Below are positions 8,094 to 17,247 of a DNA stretch of 64,000 bases, one piece after another. Within the stretch, counting starts at the first letter, position 1, and each line of letters starts with the position of its first letter. The stretch lies in contig NZ_QEES01000002.1 of NCBI RefSeq assembly GCF_003115775.1, positions 2,542,001 to 2,606,000 of the forward strand. The letters are read 5' to 3'. Position numbers and translations under genes: made by a program. The DNA comes from Cellulomonas sp. WB94 (GTDB taxonomy: Bacteria > Actinomycetota > Actinomycetes > Actinomycetales > Cellulomonadaceae). The notes beneath the pieces are model-generated. The model searched no databases, had not been told where the DNA came from, and was given only the letters and a program-made list of their open reading frames with translations.

Positions 8094-11000
8094 GTGACCT
8101 TCGAGAACAGCAACGACAACGCAGTCGAGAACAGCGCTGAGAGCGCCGGCGCAGCGGCTGTCGCACCGAGCAAGCCCGTCCGGCGCCGCGCCACGCGCCG
8201 CACCGCCGCCCCCGGGGATGTCGTCGCGGCGCCTGCCGCCGAAGCACCAAGCGTGCCGGAGCCCGCTCCCGTCGTCGCACCCGAACCTGTCGTGGCCCCG
8301 CCGGTCGAGCCGGCACCCGCCGCAACGGCCGAGTCTGCCGCGCCCCCGGCGCGTCGGTCGCGGCGCGTCACGCGCACCGTCGTGACCCCGGGCGAGGCCG
8401 TCGAACCGGCGTCGGCCCCGGTCGCCGAGGCCCCTGTCCCCGAGACACCCGTCGCCCAGGTCGCTGCCGACGAGGTTCCCGTCACTGCCCCGCGCAAGCG
8501 CGCCCCGCGCCGCAGCCGGTCGCAGGCTGCGCCCGTCGTCGAGCCTGTCGTCGAGGCGGCAGCCGACGAGGAGGAGCTCGACGAGTCGGCTCCCGACGCC
8601 GCCCCCGCCCCGTCGCGTGCGCCGGCGCTCGACGTGTTCGCGGCGCTTGCTGCGACGCCGCCTGCCGAGGCAGCCCCCACCGCCACGACGCGGTCGACCA
8701 AGCCCCGTCTCGCCACCACGGCTCTGCTGTTCCAGGCCCCGGAGCCGGATGTGCGCCCGCGCCGGCGGCGCGCCGTGTCGCCGGCCGGTACGCCTGCCGC
8801 GATCTCCGAGGCCGCCGCGGCCCTGCACGACCAGGAGCTCGCAGCGTCGGTCGCCGCCACCGAGGCGGTCGTCGCCGACGAGGCCGTGCAGTCCGAGGCC
8901 CCCGCGCGTCGCCGCTCGCGTCGCGGAGGACGAGGACAGGCCCCGGTCGAGGAGCTCGAGGTCGTGGCGCCTGTCGAGCCTGCGGCCGACGAGGAGCTCG
9001 ACGAGGACCAGGCGCCCGACGAGGCAGCAGGCGAGCAGGACGACGAGCAGACGTCGCCGCGCCGCCGCCGTCGTCGCGGCGGTCGTGGCCGTCGCAGCCG
9101 CCCCGCGGGCGAGGTCGACGAGTCCGACGACGGTGACGAGGACGAGGAGTCCCCGGCCGGCGAGGCCGACGAGGACGCGTCCGATGCCGAGTCCGACGAG
9201 AACGAGGCCGTGACCGAGGGTGACAGTGACGGCGGATCCAGCCGTCGTCGTCGGCGTCGTCGTAGGGGCGGTCGCAGCGGGGACGGTGCCGAGGAGGTCG
9301 TGACCACCACGCGGACCCGTGCTGCGCGCGTCCCGAGCGACGAGCCCACCGCGCTGCGCGGCTCGACGCGGCTCGAGGCCAAGCGTCAGCGCCGCCGCGA
9401 GGGGCGCGACAACGGTCGACGCCGTCAGATCATCACGGAGTCGGAGTTCCTGGCCCGTCGCGAGTCGGTCGACCGCACGATGATCGTCCGCGAGGCCAAC
9501 GGGCGGACGCAGATCGCGGTCCTCGAGGACGGCGTTCTCGTCGAGCACTTCGTCTCGCGGCAGGCGCAGGCGTCGATGGCCGGGAACGTCTACCTGGGTC
9601 GGGTGCAGAACGTGCTCCCGAGCATGGAGGCCGCGTTCGTCGACGTCGGCAAGGGTCGTAACGCCGTGCTGTACGCCGGTGAGGTCAACTGGGACGCGGC
9701 GGGCCTCGAGGGTCAGCCGCGCCGCATCGAGCAGGCACTGAAGTCCGGTGACGCGGTGCTCGTGCAGGTCACCAAGGACCCCATCGGTCACAAGGGCGCC
9801 CGCCTGACGTCTCAGGTGACGCTCGCGGGCCGCTACCTCGTGTACGTCCCGGGCGGCGGCATGACCGGCATCAGCCGCAAGCTCCCCGACACCGAGCGCA
9901 ACCGCCTCAAGAAGCTGCTGCGCGAGCTCGTCCCGGACTCCGCCGGCGTGATCGTGCGCACCGCGGCCGAGGGTGCCAGCGAGGAGGAGCTGCGCGCGGA
10001 CATCGCGCGGCTCCAGGCGCAGTGGGAGGCCATCGAGAAGAAGTCGAAGTCGGCGTCGGCGCCCGCGCTGCTGCAGGGCGAGCCGGACCTGGCCATCCGT
10101 GTCGTGCGTGACATCTTCAACGACGACTTCGGCTCGCTCGTGGTCCAGGGCGACGAGGCGTGGGACACGATCTCCGGCTACATCGGCGACCTCGCCCCCG
10201 ACCTGGCCTCGAAGGTCACACGGTGGTCGGGTCGCGGTGACGTGTTCGCCGAGCACCGGATCGACGAGCAGCTCGCCAAGGGCATGGACCGCAAGGTCTG
10301 GCTGCCGTCGGGCGGCTCGCTCGTCATCGACCGCACCGAGGCGATGACGGTCGTCGACGTCAACACCGGCAAGTTCACGGGGTCGGGCGGGACGCTCGAG
10401 GAGACCGTCACGCGCAACAACCTCGAGGCCGCGGAGGAGATCGTCCGTCAGCTCCGGCTGCGCGACATCGGCGGGATCATCGTCATCGACTTCATCGACA
10501 TGGTGCTCGAGCAGAACCGCGACCTCGTGCTCCGCCGCCTGGTGGAGTGCCTGGGCCGTGACCGCACGAAGCACCAGGTCGCGGAGGTCACGTCGCTCGG
10601 CCTCGTGCAGATGACCCGCAAGCGGGTCGGCCAGGGGCTGGTCGAGGCGTTCAGCGAGACGTGCGAGCACTGCAACGGGCGCGGCTTCATCGTGCACGCC
10701 GAGCCGATCGAGAAGGACAACCGCCTCGACGCGGGTACTGCCCAGCCCGTCGACTCCGAGGGCGACGGGGAGCCGAAGCGCGCGCGCCGCAAGCGCGTCG
10801 TCAAGGAGTCCTCGACGCCGACGATCGCCGTACCGGTGCTTCCCGAGGCGCGTGCGGCCGTCAAGGCGACGCTCGCCACGATCGCGGCAGCGGCGGCTCA
10901 TGCGCACGAGCACGGGCACGAGCAGGCCCCGGAGCGCGCCGAGGAGGCCGACCTCACGGTCGCGGCTCCCGAGCCGGTGCAGGCGGCCCCCGTGGACGAC

Positions 11001-11159
11001 GAGACTGCCTCCAGCGCCGCGCCGAGCGAGCCCGCAGCGACGTCGTTCGATGCCGCCGTGGCCCTGCCGGCCGAGGCGGGCGACGCGACGCTCGAGCTCG
11101 TGCAGGTCGACCCGGGCGTGTTCGAGCTCGACGGGGACGAGGACGAGACGTCCGACTGA
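8094..11159 (+). CDS. rne: Ribonuclease E/G family protein
   Basis: A 1021-residue endoribonuclease for mRNA decay and rRNA processing. Residues 1-460 form a low-complexity extension of Ala/Pro/Glu-rich tracts with basic patches such as RRRRRRGGR alternating with acidic runs, as in actinobacterial RNase E enzymes, where such arms bind RNA and partners. The S1 domain starts near residue 480 (GNVYLGRVQNVLPSMEAAF near 496). The two metal-binding aspartates of the DNase I-like fold lie in VVDVNTGKF (about 753) and IVIDFIDM (about 797). CEHCNGRG near 856 is the zinc-link. A short Glu/Ala-rich tail follows. The start is GTG at 8094 with CAGGAG upstream. It precedes rplU, as is usual in actinobacteria. 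Confidence 0.93.
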   Translation: MTFENSNDNAVENSAESAGAAAVAPSKPVRRRATRRTAAPGDVVAAPAAEAPSVPEPAPVVAPEPVVAPPVEPAPAATAESAAPPARRSRRVTRTVVTPGEAVEPASAPVAEAPVPETPVAQVAADEVPVTAPRKRAPRRSRSQAAPVVEPVVEAAADEEELDESAPDAAPAPSRAPALDVFAALAATPPAEAAPTATTRSTKPRLATTALLFQAPEPDVRPRRRRAVSPAGTPAAISEAAAALHDQELAASVAATEAVVADEAVQSEAPARRRSRRGGRGQAPVEELEVVAPVEPAADEELDEDQAPDEAAGEQDDEQTSPRRRRRRGGRGRRSRPAGEVDESDDGDEDEESPAGEADEDASDAESDENEAVTEGDSDGGSSRRRRRRRRGGRSGDGAEEVVTTTRTRAARVPSDEPTALRGSTRLEAKRQRRREGRDNGRRRQIITESEFLARRESVDRTMIVREANGRTQIAVLEDGVLVEHFVSRQAQASMAGNVYLGRVQNVLPSMEAAFVDVGKGRNAVLYAGEVNWDAAGLEGQPRRIEQALKSGDAVLVQVTKDPIGHKGARLTSQVTLAGRYLVYVPGGGMTGISRKLPDTERNRLKKLLRELVPDSAGVIVRTAAEGASEEELRADIARLQAQWEAIEKKSKSASAPALLQGEPDLAIRVVRDIFNDDFGSLVVQGDEAWDTISGYIGDLAPDLASKVTRWSGRGDVFAEHRIDEQLAKGMDRKVWLPSGGSLVIDRTEAMTVVDVNTGKFTGSGGTLEETVTRNNLEAAEEIVRQLRLRDIGGIIVIDFIDMVLEQNRDLVLRRLVECLGRDRTKHQVAEVTSLGLVQMTRKRVGQGLVEAFSETCEHCNGRGFIVHAEPIEKDNRLDAGTAQPVDSEGDGEPKRARRKRVVKESSTPTIAVPVLPEARAAVKATLATIAAAAAHAHEHGHEQAPERAEEADLTVAAPEPVQAAPVDDETASSAAPSEPAATSFDAAVALPAEAGDATLELVQVDPGVFELDGDEDETSD

Positions 11160-11190
11160 GTCCGGGGAGGCGGAACGGCCTGGTCGCGGT

Positions 11191-11219
11191 TTGACCCTGC
11201 CAGGTCAGTTCCGTACTCT
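11191..11219 (+). promoter_or_regulatory. rplU-rpmA promoter
   Basis: TTGACC at 11191-11196, a 17-bp spacer and TACTCT at 11214-11219 form a good sigma-70-like promoter 30 bp after the rne stop. The predicted transcript has a leader of about 240 nt before rplU. The leader opens with a hairpin (GGCGCG-N7-CGCGCC, 11228-11246) and then contains two tandem-repeat arrays. Confidence 0.6.
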
Positions 11220-11247
11220 TGGACGTCGGCGCGTTTCGCACGCGCCG

Positions 11248-11316
11248 GTTGTGCGTTGCAGGTTGTGCGCTGCAGGTCGTGAGCACAGGCCGTGCGTGCA
11301 GATCGTGCGAGATCAG
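11248..11316 (+). repeat. Imperfect 13-15 bp direct repeats in the rplU leader
   Basis: Five consecutive degenerate units: GTTGTGCGTTGCAG, GTTGTGCGCTGCAG, GTCGTGAGCACAG, GCCGTGCGTGCAG and ATCGTGCGAGATCAG. They share a CGTGCG(T)GCAG core. They lie in the untranslated leader between the promoter and rplU and do not encode a plausible protein. A second, distinct array follows 68 bp later. Confidence 0.7.
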
Positions 11317-11383
11317 CGTCGAACAGGCGCGAGCCGAACCTCGGCTCTCCGGATCCTGCGCGCGCAGCACATCTCCCAGAGAT

Positions 11384-11459
11384 GCAGTGCCTGAGTGACG
11401 ACGTAGTGCCTGATCGCAGACGTAGTGCCTGACCAAAGACGTAGTGCCTGAGTTCGACG
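11384..11459 (+). repeat. Four tandem 19-bp repeats just upstream of rplU
   Basis: Units begin at 11384, 11403, 11422 and 11441, an exact 19-bp period. Unit 2 reads GTAGTGCCTGATCGCAGAC. The core GTAGTGCCTGA is invariant in units 2-4 and has one change (GCAGTGCCTGA) in unit 1. The array ends 7 bp before the rplU start, so it occupies the place of the ribosome binding region. Confidence 0.85.
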
Positions 11460-11466
11460 AGCAGAG

Positions 11467-11787
11467 ATGAGCAACAACGTGGTGTACGCGATCGTGAAGG
11501 CTGGCGGCCGCCAGGAGAAGGTCGCCGTCGGCGACGTCGTCGTCGTCGACCGTCTCGCCGCGACGCCCGGGTCGACGGTCGAGCTCACCGCTCTGCTCCT
11601 CGTCGATGGCGAGAAGGTGACCGCCGACGCGAGCGCGCTCGCGAAGATCAAGGTCACGGCGGAGGTCGTCCGGGACGAGAAGGGCCCGAAGATCGACATC
11701 CTCAAGTTCAAGAACAAGACCGGCTACCGGGTGCGCCAGGGTCACCGTTCGCGGCTGACCCGCCTGAAGGTCACCGGCATCAACTGA
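11467..11787 (+). CDS. rplU: 50S ribosomal protein L21
   Basis: A 106-residue L21 protein starting [19 protein letters not shown] and ending with the conserved [17 protein letters not shown] segment. It binds 23S rRNA in the large subunit. The start ATG is at 11467. The upstream sequence GAGCAGAG is only a weak Shine-Dalgarno, and the 19-bp repeat array abuts it, so initiation may depend on leader structure. Cotranscribed with rpmA 61 bp downstream; both precede obgE in the standard rplU-rpmA-obgE order. Confidence 0.98.
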   Translation: MSNNVVYAIVKAGGRQEKVAVGDVVVVDRLAATPGSTVELTALLLVDGEKVTADASALAKIKVTAEVVRDEKGPKIDILKFKNKTGYRVRQGHRSRLTRLKVTGIN

Positions 11788-11848
11788 GCTTGCGCCGCCG
11801 CCCCGCACGTGGGCGCGTCATCCATCTGAGCACGAAAGCAGGTTCGAC

Positions 11849-12103
11849 ATGGCACACAAGAAGGGCGCGAGCTCCTCGCGCAACGGTCGCGACTCCAACG
11901 CGCAGCGCCTGGGCGTCAAGCGCTTCGGTGGCCAGGTCGTGAAGGCCGGCGAGATCATCGTCCGCCAGCGCGGCACGCACTTCCACCCCGGCATCAACGT
12001 CGGCCGCGGGGGCGACGACACACTGTTCGCCCTGGCTCCCGGCGCCGTCACGTTCGGCACCCGTCGCGGCCGCAAGGTCATCGACATCGTCGTGGCGGCC
12101 TGA
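11849..12103 (+). CDS. rpmA: 50S ribosomal protein L27
   Basis: An 84-residue L27 with the family N-terminus [20 protein letters not shown] and the core [20 protein letters not shown]. Its N-terminal tail reaches the peptidyl transferase centre. The start follows the second-residue-Ala pattern typical of actinobacteria, with no N-terminal cleaved extension of the Firmicutes kind. It is the second gene of the rplU operon and is followed by a strong terminator hairpin. Confidence 0.98.
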   Translation: MAHKKGASSSRNGRDSNAQRLGVKRFGGQVVKAGEIIVRQRGTHFHPGINVGRGGDDTLFALAPGAVTFGTRRGRKVIDIVVAA

Positions 12104-12122
12104 CGCCTCAGTACACGTTCGT

Positions 12123-12156
12123 CGAAGGGGCGCGCCTGGACGGGTGCGCCCCTTCG
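12123..12156 (+). terminator. Terminator hairpin after rpmA
   Basis: An 11-bp perfect inverted repeat CGAAGGGGCGC / GCGCCCCTTCG with a 12-nt loop, 20 bp after the rpmA stop. There is no long U tract, as is common in high-GC actinobacteria. It separates the ribosomal protein transcript from obgE. Confidence 0.8.
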
Positions 12157-12278
12157 TCGTCGTCACGCTCGTTCGAGCGCAGCCTTGCTGGTCTCAGCAC
12201 CAGCTCGGAGCAGTACCGCCGCGGCCATTCGCGGCAATCAGGGACGGGGTCCGCGTGATCCCCGGGAAGAGGTAACCC

Positions 12279-13799
12279 ATGGCATCTTTCGTCGACAGGG
12301 TCGTGCTCAGCGCGACCGGCGGTGACGGTGGTCACGGGTGCGCCTCGATCCGCCGCGAGAAGTTCAAGCCGCTCGCGGGGCCCGACGGCGGGACCGGTGG
12401 GAACGGCGGGAGCGTCATCCTCGTCGTGGACCCCCAGGTGACCACGCTGCTCGAGTTCCACCACTCGCCGCACAAGCATGCAGGCTCGGGCTCGCAGGGC
12501 ATGGGCGACTACCGGCAGGGCGCGACGGGTGAGGACCTGATCCTCGGCGTGCCCGACGGGACCGTCGTGAAGTCCAAGGACGGCGAGGTCCTGGCTGACC
12601 TCATGGGCGTCGGTGCCCGCTACGTCGTCGCGCACGGCGGCCACGGCGGCCTCGGGAACTGGGCGATCGCGTCGCCGCGCCGCAAGGCCCCGGGCTTCGC
12701 GCTGCTGGGGGAGCCGGGGACGTCGCAGGACGTCGTCCTCGAGCTCAAGACGATCGCCGACGTCGCGCTCATCGGGTACCCGAGCGCCGGCAAGTCGAGT
12801 CTCATCGCCGCCATCTCGGCAGCCCGGCCGAAGATCGCCGACTACCCGTTCACGACCCTCGTCCCGAACCTCGGCGTCGTCCAGGCGGGCTCGTCGCGCT
12901 ACACGGTCGCGGACGTCCCCGGCCTGATCCCCGGGGCGAGCCAGGGCAAGGGTCTGGGCCTGGAGTTCCTGCGGCACGTCGAGCGCTGCGCGGTCCTCGT
13001 GCACGTGCTGGACTGCGCGACCCTCGAGCCTGACCGTGACCCGCTGAGCGACTTCGACGTCATCGAGTCCGAGCTCGCGGCGTACGCGGGCGACGTCGGC
13101 ATCGAGGGCGGTCGGGTCCCGCTGATCGAGCGGCCGAGGCTCGTCGTGCTCAACAAGGTGGACGTGCCGGAGGCCCGCGACCTGGCGGCCCTCGTCCGGT
13201 CCGACCTCGAGGAGCGCGGCCTGACCGTGTTCGAGGTCTCCGCGGCGACCCACGAGGGGCTGCGCCCGCTGACGTTCGCGCTCGCCGAGCTGGTCGAGCG
13301 CACGCGCCGCGAGGCGCCGGCCCCGGAGCAGGCGCGGATCGTCCTGCGCCCCAAGGCGGTCGACGACGCGGGCTTCACAGTCACGCTGCGCACCGACGGC
13401 CCGCACGACTACTTCCAGGTGCTCGGGGTGAAACCGGAGCGCTGGGTGCGCCAGACGGACTTCACGAACGACGAGGCCGTCGGGTACCTCGCCGACCGGC
13501 TCGCGCGGCTCGGCGTCGAGGAGCAGCTGTTCGCGGCCGGCGCGGTCGCGGGCGCGGAGGTCGTCATCGGCGACGGTCCGGGTGCTGTCGTCTTCGACTG
13601 GGAGCCGACGATGCTCGTCGGCTCGGAGATGCTCGCGGGTCCCCGCGGCTCGGACATGCGGATCGAGGCGCGGTCGCGGCCGACCCGCGGCGAGAAGCGC
13701 TCCGAGTACAAGGAGCGCATGGATGCCAAGACCGAGGCGCGTGCCGAGCTGTGGACCGAGCACGAGGCCGGGCTGTGGACGGACGAGGACCCCTCCTGA
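12279..13799 (+). CDS. obgE: GTPase ObgE/CgtA
   Basis: A 506-residue ribosome-associated GTPase. The glycine-rich Obg domain covers about residues 1-158 ([19 protein letters not shown]). The G domain has G1 GYPSAGKSS near residue 166, G3 DVPGL, and G4 NKVD. A C-terminal OCT domain (about 345-430, ending in the region VVFDWEP) is present, as in actinobacterial ObgE, with a charged tail after it. It acts in 50S assembly and the stringent response. The start ATG at 12279 has GGAAGAGG upstream. It is on its own transcript after the rpmA terminator, 88 bp before proB. Confidence 0.97.
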   Translation: MASFVDRVVLSATGGDGGHGCASIRREKFKPLAGPDGGTGGNGGSVILVVDPQVTTLLEFHHSPHKHAGSGSQGMGDYRQGATGEDLILGVPDGTVVKSKDGEVLADLMGVGARYVVAHGGHGGLGNWAIASPRRKAPGFALLGEPGTSQDVVLELKTIADVALIGYPSAGKSSLIAAISAARPKIADYPFTTLVPNLGVVQAGSSRYTVADVPGLIPGASQGKGLGLEFLRHVERCAVLVHVLDCATLEPDRDPLSDFDVIESELAAYAGDVGIEGGRVPLIERPRLVVLNKVDVPEARDLAALVRSDLEERGLTVFEVSAATHEGLRPLTFALAELVERTRREAPAPEQARIVLRPKAVDDAGFTVTLRTDGPHDYFQVLGVKPERWVRQTDFTNDEAVGYLADRLARLGVEEQLFAAGAVAGAEVVIGDGPGAVVFDWEPTMLVGSEMLAGPRGSDMRIEARSRPTRGEKRSEYKERMDAKTEARAELWTEHEAGLWTDEDPS

Positions 13800-13887
13800 C
13801 CCTCCGGCGTCGTCGTGGTGCGTCCACGGCCGACCCGGCGGCGCGCTGCGGCACGTCGGGGGCGCGTGACACGGGAGGATGGACCCC

Positions 13888-15066
13888 GTGAGCGCCCCCG
13901 CCCTGACCGACCGCCGCCGCCTGCCTTCCGCCGCTCGGATCGTCATCAAGGTCGGGTCGTCGTCCTTGACGGACGGGCACGGCCGGCTCGACCCTGACCG
14001 GCTGCGTGCCCTCGTGGACGTCCTGGCCGCGCGGCGCGCCGCCGGTGGGCAGGTCGTCCTCGTGTCCTCGGGTGCGATCGCCGCCGGCCTCGGACCGCTC
14101 GGGCTGAGCGCGCGCCCGCGCGACCTCGCCACGCAGCAGGCCACCGCATCGGTCGGCCAGGGCATCCTCGTCGCGCACTACACCAAGGCGTTCTGGGACC
14201 ACGGGATCCGGGTCGGGCAGGTGCTGCTCACGGCGGAGGACACCGTGCGGCGCGGTCACTACCGCAACGCGCAACGCGCGCTCGGCCGCCTGCTCGACCT
14301 GGGTGTCGTGCCGATCGTCAACGAGAACGACACCGTCGCGACCGAGGAGATCCGGTTCGGTGACAACGACCGGCTCGCGGCGCTCGTCTCGCACCTCGTG
14401 CACGCCGACGCGCTCGTGCTCCTGACCGACGTCGACGGGCTGTACACCGGTCCGCCGTCCCGCGCGGGGTCGACACGCATCGCCACGGTCACCGGTCCCC
14501 AGGACCTCGAGGGCGTCGACATCTCGGCGCGCGGCAGCGCGGTCGGGACCGGCGGCATGGTGACCAAGCTCGAGTCCGTGGCGATCGCCGCGGGTTCCGG
14601 CATCCCCGTCGTCCTGACCTCGGCCGCGCAGGCCGCGCAGGCGCTCGCGGGGGACGACGTCGGTACCTGGTTCGCGGCGACCGGCAGGCGCGCCTCGACG
14701 CGGCTGCTGTGGCTCGCGCACGCGGCGCGCACGCGGGGACGGCTCGTGCTCGACGACGGTGCGGTCCGCGCGGTCGTCGAGCGCCGCATGTCGCTCCTCC
14801 CCGCGGGCATCACCGGGGTCGACGGCGACTTCGAGGCGGGCGACCCGGTCGACCTGGTGACCGCCGACGGCACCGTCGTGGCCCGCGGCCTGGTCGGGTT
14901 CTCGTCGGCCGAGGTCCCCGACCTGCTCGGCCACACCACGTCCGAGCTGCGCGCCGAGCTGGGGCCGGGCTACGACCGGGTCGTGGTGCACCGTGACGAC
15001 CTCGTGCTCGTGCGGCGTCGGCCTCGCGCTGCCACGCGTCAGCGCCAGGACGCCGGACTATCCTGA
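13888..15066 (+). CDS. proB: Glutamate 5-kinase
   Basis: First enzyme of proline synthesis, ATP + L-glutamate to glutamyl 5-phosphate. The amino acid kinase domain (about 15-265) shows [23 protein letters not shown] and the [17 protein letters not shown] substrate loop. A C-terminal PUA domain (about 285-375) is present, as in long-form bacterial ProB. I use the GTG at 13888 because GGAGG at 13874-13878 is spaced nine bases from it; the ATG at 13879 abuts the Shine-Dalgarno and is unlikely. It is followed directly by proA. Confidence 0.95.
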   Translation: MSAPALTDRRRLPSAARIVIKVGSSSLTDGHGRLDPDRLRALVDVLAARRAAGGQVVLVSSGAIAAGLGPLGLSARPRDLATQQATASVGQGILVAHYTKAFWDHGIRVGQVLLTAEDTVRRGHYRNAQRALGRLLDLGVVPIVNENDTVATEEIRFGDNDRLAALVSHLVHADALVLLTDVDGLYTGPPSRAGSTRIATVTGPQDLEGVDISARGSAVGTGGMVTKLESVAIAAGSGIPVVLTSAAQAAQALAGDDVGTWFAATGRRASTRLLWLAHAARTRGRLVLDDGAVRAVVERRMSLLPAGITGVDGDFEAGDPVDLVTADGTVVARGLVGFSSAEVPDLLGHTTSELRAELGPGYDRVVVHRDDLVLVRRRPRAATRQRQDAGLS

Positions 15067-15070
15067 CTCG

Positions 15071-16390
15071 ATGACCGCATCGCTCGAGAACCACCTCGAC
15101 GTGTCGCCCGCCTCTGCGGCCGGTGACGACGTCGCGGCGCAGGTCCTGGCCACCGCGCGCCGCGCCAAGGTCGCGTCCCGTGTGCTCGCGACCGCGACGC
15201 GCTCGACCAAGGATGCCGCGCTGCACGCGCTGGCCGACGCTCTCGTCGACTCGACCGCCCAGATCGTCGCGGCCAACGCCGAGGACCTGGCGCGAGGTCG
15301 GGAGAACGGCACCTCGCCGGGGCTCCTCGACCGGCTGGCACTGTCCGACGCGCGCATCGTCGCGATCGCCGACGCCCTGCGCGAGCTCGCCGCGCTGCCC
15401 GACCCGGTCGGTGAGGTCGTGCGCGGCTCGACGCTGCCCAACGGGATGCGTCTGCGCCAGGTCAGGGTCCCGATGGGCGTCGTCGGCATGATCTACGAGG
15501 CCCGGCCGAACGTCACCGTCGACGCCGCCGGCCTCGCGCTCAAGAGCGGGAACGCCGTGATCCTGCGCGGCGGCTCGGCGGCGGCGCGCAGCAACGAGGT
15601 CATCGTCGGCGTGCTCGGCCGAGCCCTCGTGGCGCAGGGTCTGCCCGCCGACCTCGTCCAGTCGATCGACGCGTTCGGCCGTGCGGGGGCTGTGGCGCTC
15701 ATGCACGCCCGTGGCCTGGTCGACGTGCTCGTGCCGCGCGGCGGCGCCGACCTCATCCAGACCGTGGTGCGCGAGGCGACCGTCCCCGTCATCGAGACCG
15801 GTGTCGGCAACTGCCACGTCTACGTCGACGCGTCCGCCGACCCGGCGATGGCCCTGCCGATCCTGCTGAACTCCAAGACCCAGCGGGTCGGGGTGTGCAA
15901 CGCCGCAGAGACGCTGCTGGTGCACGCGGCGGCGGCGCCGGGGTTCCTGCCGTCGGCGCTCGCAGCGCTCGCCGAGGCGGGCGTCGTCGTGCACGGCGAC
16001 GCGGCCACAGCGGCGCTCGCGCCCGTCGGCGTCGAGGTGGTGCCGGCGACCGACGAGGACTGGGCGACGGAATACCTCTCCCTGGACCTCGCCGTGCGGG
16101 TCGTCGACGACCTCGACGCCGCGATCGAGCACATCCGCACCTGGACGTCCGGCCACACCGAGGCCATCGTGACGCGGGACCTGGCCGCGTCGGAGCGGTT
16201 CGTCGCCGAGCTGGACTCCGCGGCGATCATGGTCAACGCGTCGACCCGGTTCACCGACGGCGGCCAGTTCGGCCTCGGCGCCGAGATCGGGATCTCGACC
16301 CAGAAGCTGCACGCCCGCGGTCCGATGGGCCTCGCCGAGCTCACCACGACCAAGTGGATCGTGCACGGCGACGGGCACGTGCGACCCTGA
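15071..16390 (+). CDS. proA: Glutamate-5-semialdehyde dehydrogenase
   Basis: A 439-residue NADPH-dependent reductase, glutamyl 5-phosphate to glutamate semialdehyde, the second step of proline synthesis. It has the ProA signature [20 protein letters not shown], and the catalytic cysteine lies in [14 protein letters not shown]. It starts 4 bp after proB. The start has no Shine-Dalgarno; instead TATCCT (15059-15064) lies six bases upstream of the ATG, so proA may also be made from a leaderless transcript initiated inside the end of proB. Confidence 0.97.
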   Translation: MTASLENHLDVSPASAAGDDVAAQVLATARRAKVASRVLATATRSTKDAALHALADALVDSTAQIVAANAEDLARGRENGTSPGLLDRLALSDARIVAIADALRELAALPDPVGEVVRGSTLPNGMRLRQVRVPMGVVGMIYEARPNVTVDAAGLALKSGNAVILRGGSAAARSNEVIVGVLGRALVAQGLPADLVQSIDAFGRAGAVALMHARGLVDVLVPRGGADLIQTVVREATVPVIETGVGNCHVYVDASADPAMALPILLNSKTQRVGVCNAAETLLVHAAAAPGFLPSALAALAEAGVVVHGDAATAALAPVGVEVVPATDEDWATEYLSLDLAVRVVDDLDAAIEHIRTWTSGHTEAIVTRDLAASERFVAELDSAAIMVNASTRFTDGGQFGLGAEIGISTQKLHARGPMGLAELTTTKWIVHGDGHVRP

Positions 16391-16448
16391 GTGGCACCTC
16401 GGACGTGCGACACTGGAACACCCCGCTACCCCACCCCTGGAGGATGAC

Positions 16449-16601
16449 GTGCACGCTGCCCTGCTCGCCGTCGAGGCCGTCGCCGAGCACGCCACCGAGC
16501 TGCCCGTCCCGCCCGTGGCCTTCGGTCTGACCGCGTTCGGCGGGCTCGTCGCGCTGCTGCTCGTCACCTACGCGTTCCGGAGCGTCGGCACCCGGCACTG
16601 A
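16449..16601 (+). CDS. Small single-span membrane protein (50 aa) between proA and nadD
   Basis: A GTG-started frame preceded by GGAGGA four bases upstream. It encodes 50 residues: a short N-terminal segment, a hydrophobic helix ([19 protein letters not shown], about residues 26-44) and a basic tail ending RSVGTRH. Small proteins of this shape occur in the proA-nadD interval of other actinobacteria (recalled, not searched). Function unknown; likely inner membrane with the tail in the cytoplasm. It is missed by length cut-offs but has a good ribosome site and a normal context. Confidence 0.75.
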   Translation: MHAALLAVEAVAEHATELPVPPVAFGLTAFGGLVALLLVTYAFRSVGTRH

Positions 16602-16644
16602 CCGCGCACGACCGACCTGGGACACGAGAGCGAGGACGCACCTG

Positions 16645-17247
16645 ATGGAAGAGCGTCGACCCCGCCTCGGCGTCATGGGTGGCACGTTCGACCCCATCCA
16701 CCACGGGCACCTGGTCGCCGCGAGCGAGGTCGCCGCGATCCTGGGTCTCGACGAGGTGGTGTTCGTCCCCACGGGGCAGCCGTCGTTCAAGCAGCACCAG
16801 CACGTGACACGGGCCGAGCACCGCTACCTGATGACCGTCATCGCGACCGCCTCGAACCCGCGGTTCACGGTCAGTCGGGTGGACATGGACCGCGCGGGGC
16901 TGACGTACACCGTCGACACGCTCCGCGACCTCAACATCGAGCGGCCGGATGCCGATCTGTTCTTCATCACCGGAGCGGATGCGCTCGCACAGATCCTCAC
17001 GTGGAAGGACCCGGAAGAGCTGTTCGCCATGGCCCACTTCGTCGCCGTCAACAGACCCGGGCACACGCTGTCCACCGAGGGGCTGCCCGAGGACCGAGTG
17101 ACCCAGCAGGAGATCCCCGCCCTGGCGATCTCGTCGTCGGACGTCCGCGCCCGTGCGCGCGGGGGGAAGCCGGTCTGGTACCTCGTTCCTGACGGGGTCG
17201 TCCAGTACATCGCCAAGCATGGTCTGTATCGAGGTAACGATGAGTGA
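16645..17247 (+). CDS. nadD: Nicotinate-nucleotide adenylyltransferase
   Basis: A 200-residue nucleotidyltransferase transferring AMP from ATP to nicotinate mononucleotide in NAD synthesis. The family signature [15 protein letters not shown] (residues about 9-23) and the C-terminal [20 protein letters not shown] motif are intact. The ATG at 16645 follows GAGGACG. It is 43 bp after the small membrane protein gene and overlaps the next gene by eight bases, so it is part of a tight nadD-unknown-rsfS-phosphatase operon. Confidence 0.97.
   Translation: MEERRPRLGVMGGTFDPIHHGHLVAASEVAAILGLDEVVFVPTGQPSFKQHQHVTRAEHRYLMTVIATASNPRFTVSRVDMDRAGLTYTVDTLRDLNIERPDADLFFITGADALAQILTWKDPEELFAMAHFVAVNRPGHTLSTEGLPEDRVTQQEIPALAISSSDVRARARGGKPVWYLVPDGVVQYIAKHGLYRGNDE

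Noticed and set aside
7655-9382. Upstream extension of cydA to 9382
   Set aside because: It reads through the divergent intergenic region and antisense to rne, is Ser/Ala-rich, and a GGAGG-preceded ATG at 7654 gives the normal CydA N-terminus.
7014-10919. 1301-codon minus-strand open frame antisense to rne
   Set aside because: It overlaps rne and the cydA start, is Arg/Gly/Leu-rich and has no domain; the rne product on the other strand has clear motifs. Long antisense frames are expected at this GC content.
11248-11459. CRISPR array in the rplU leader
   Set aside because: Units are 13-19 bp and directly contiguous with no unique spacers, and no cas genes are nearby; these are simple tandem repeats.
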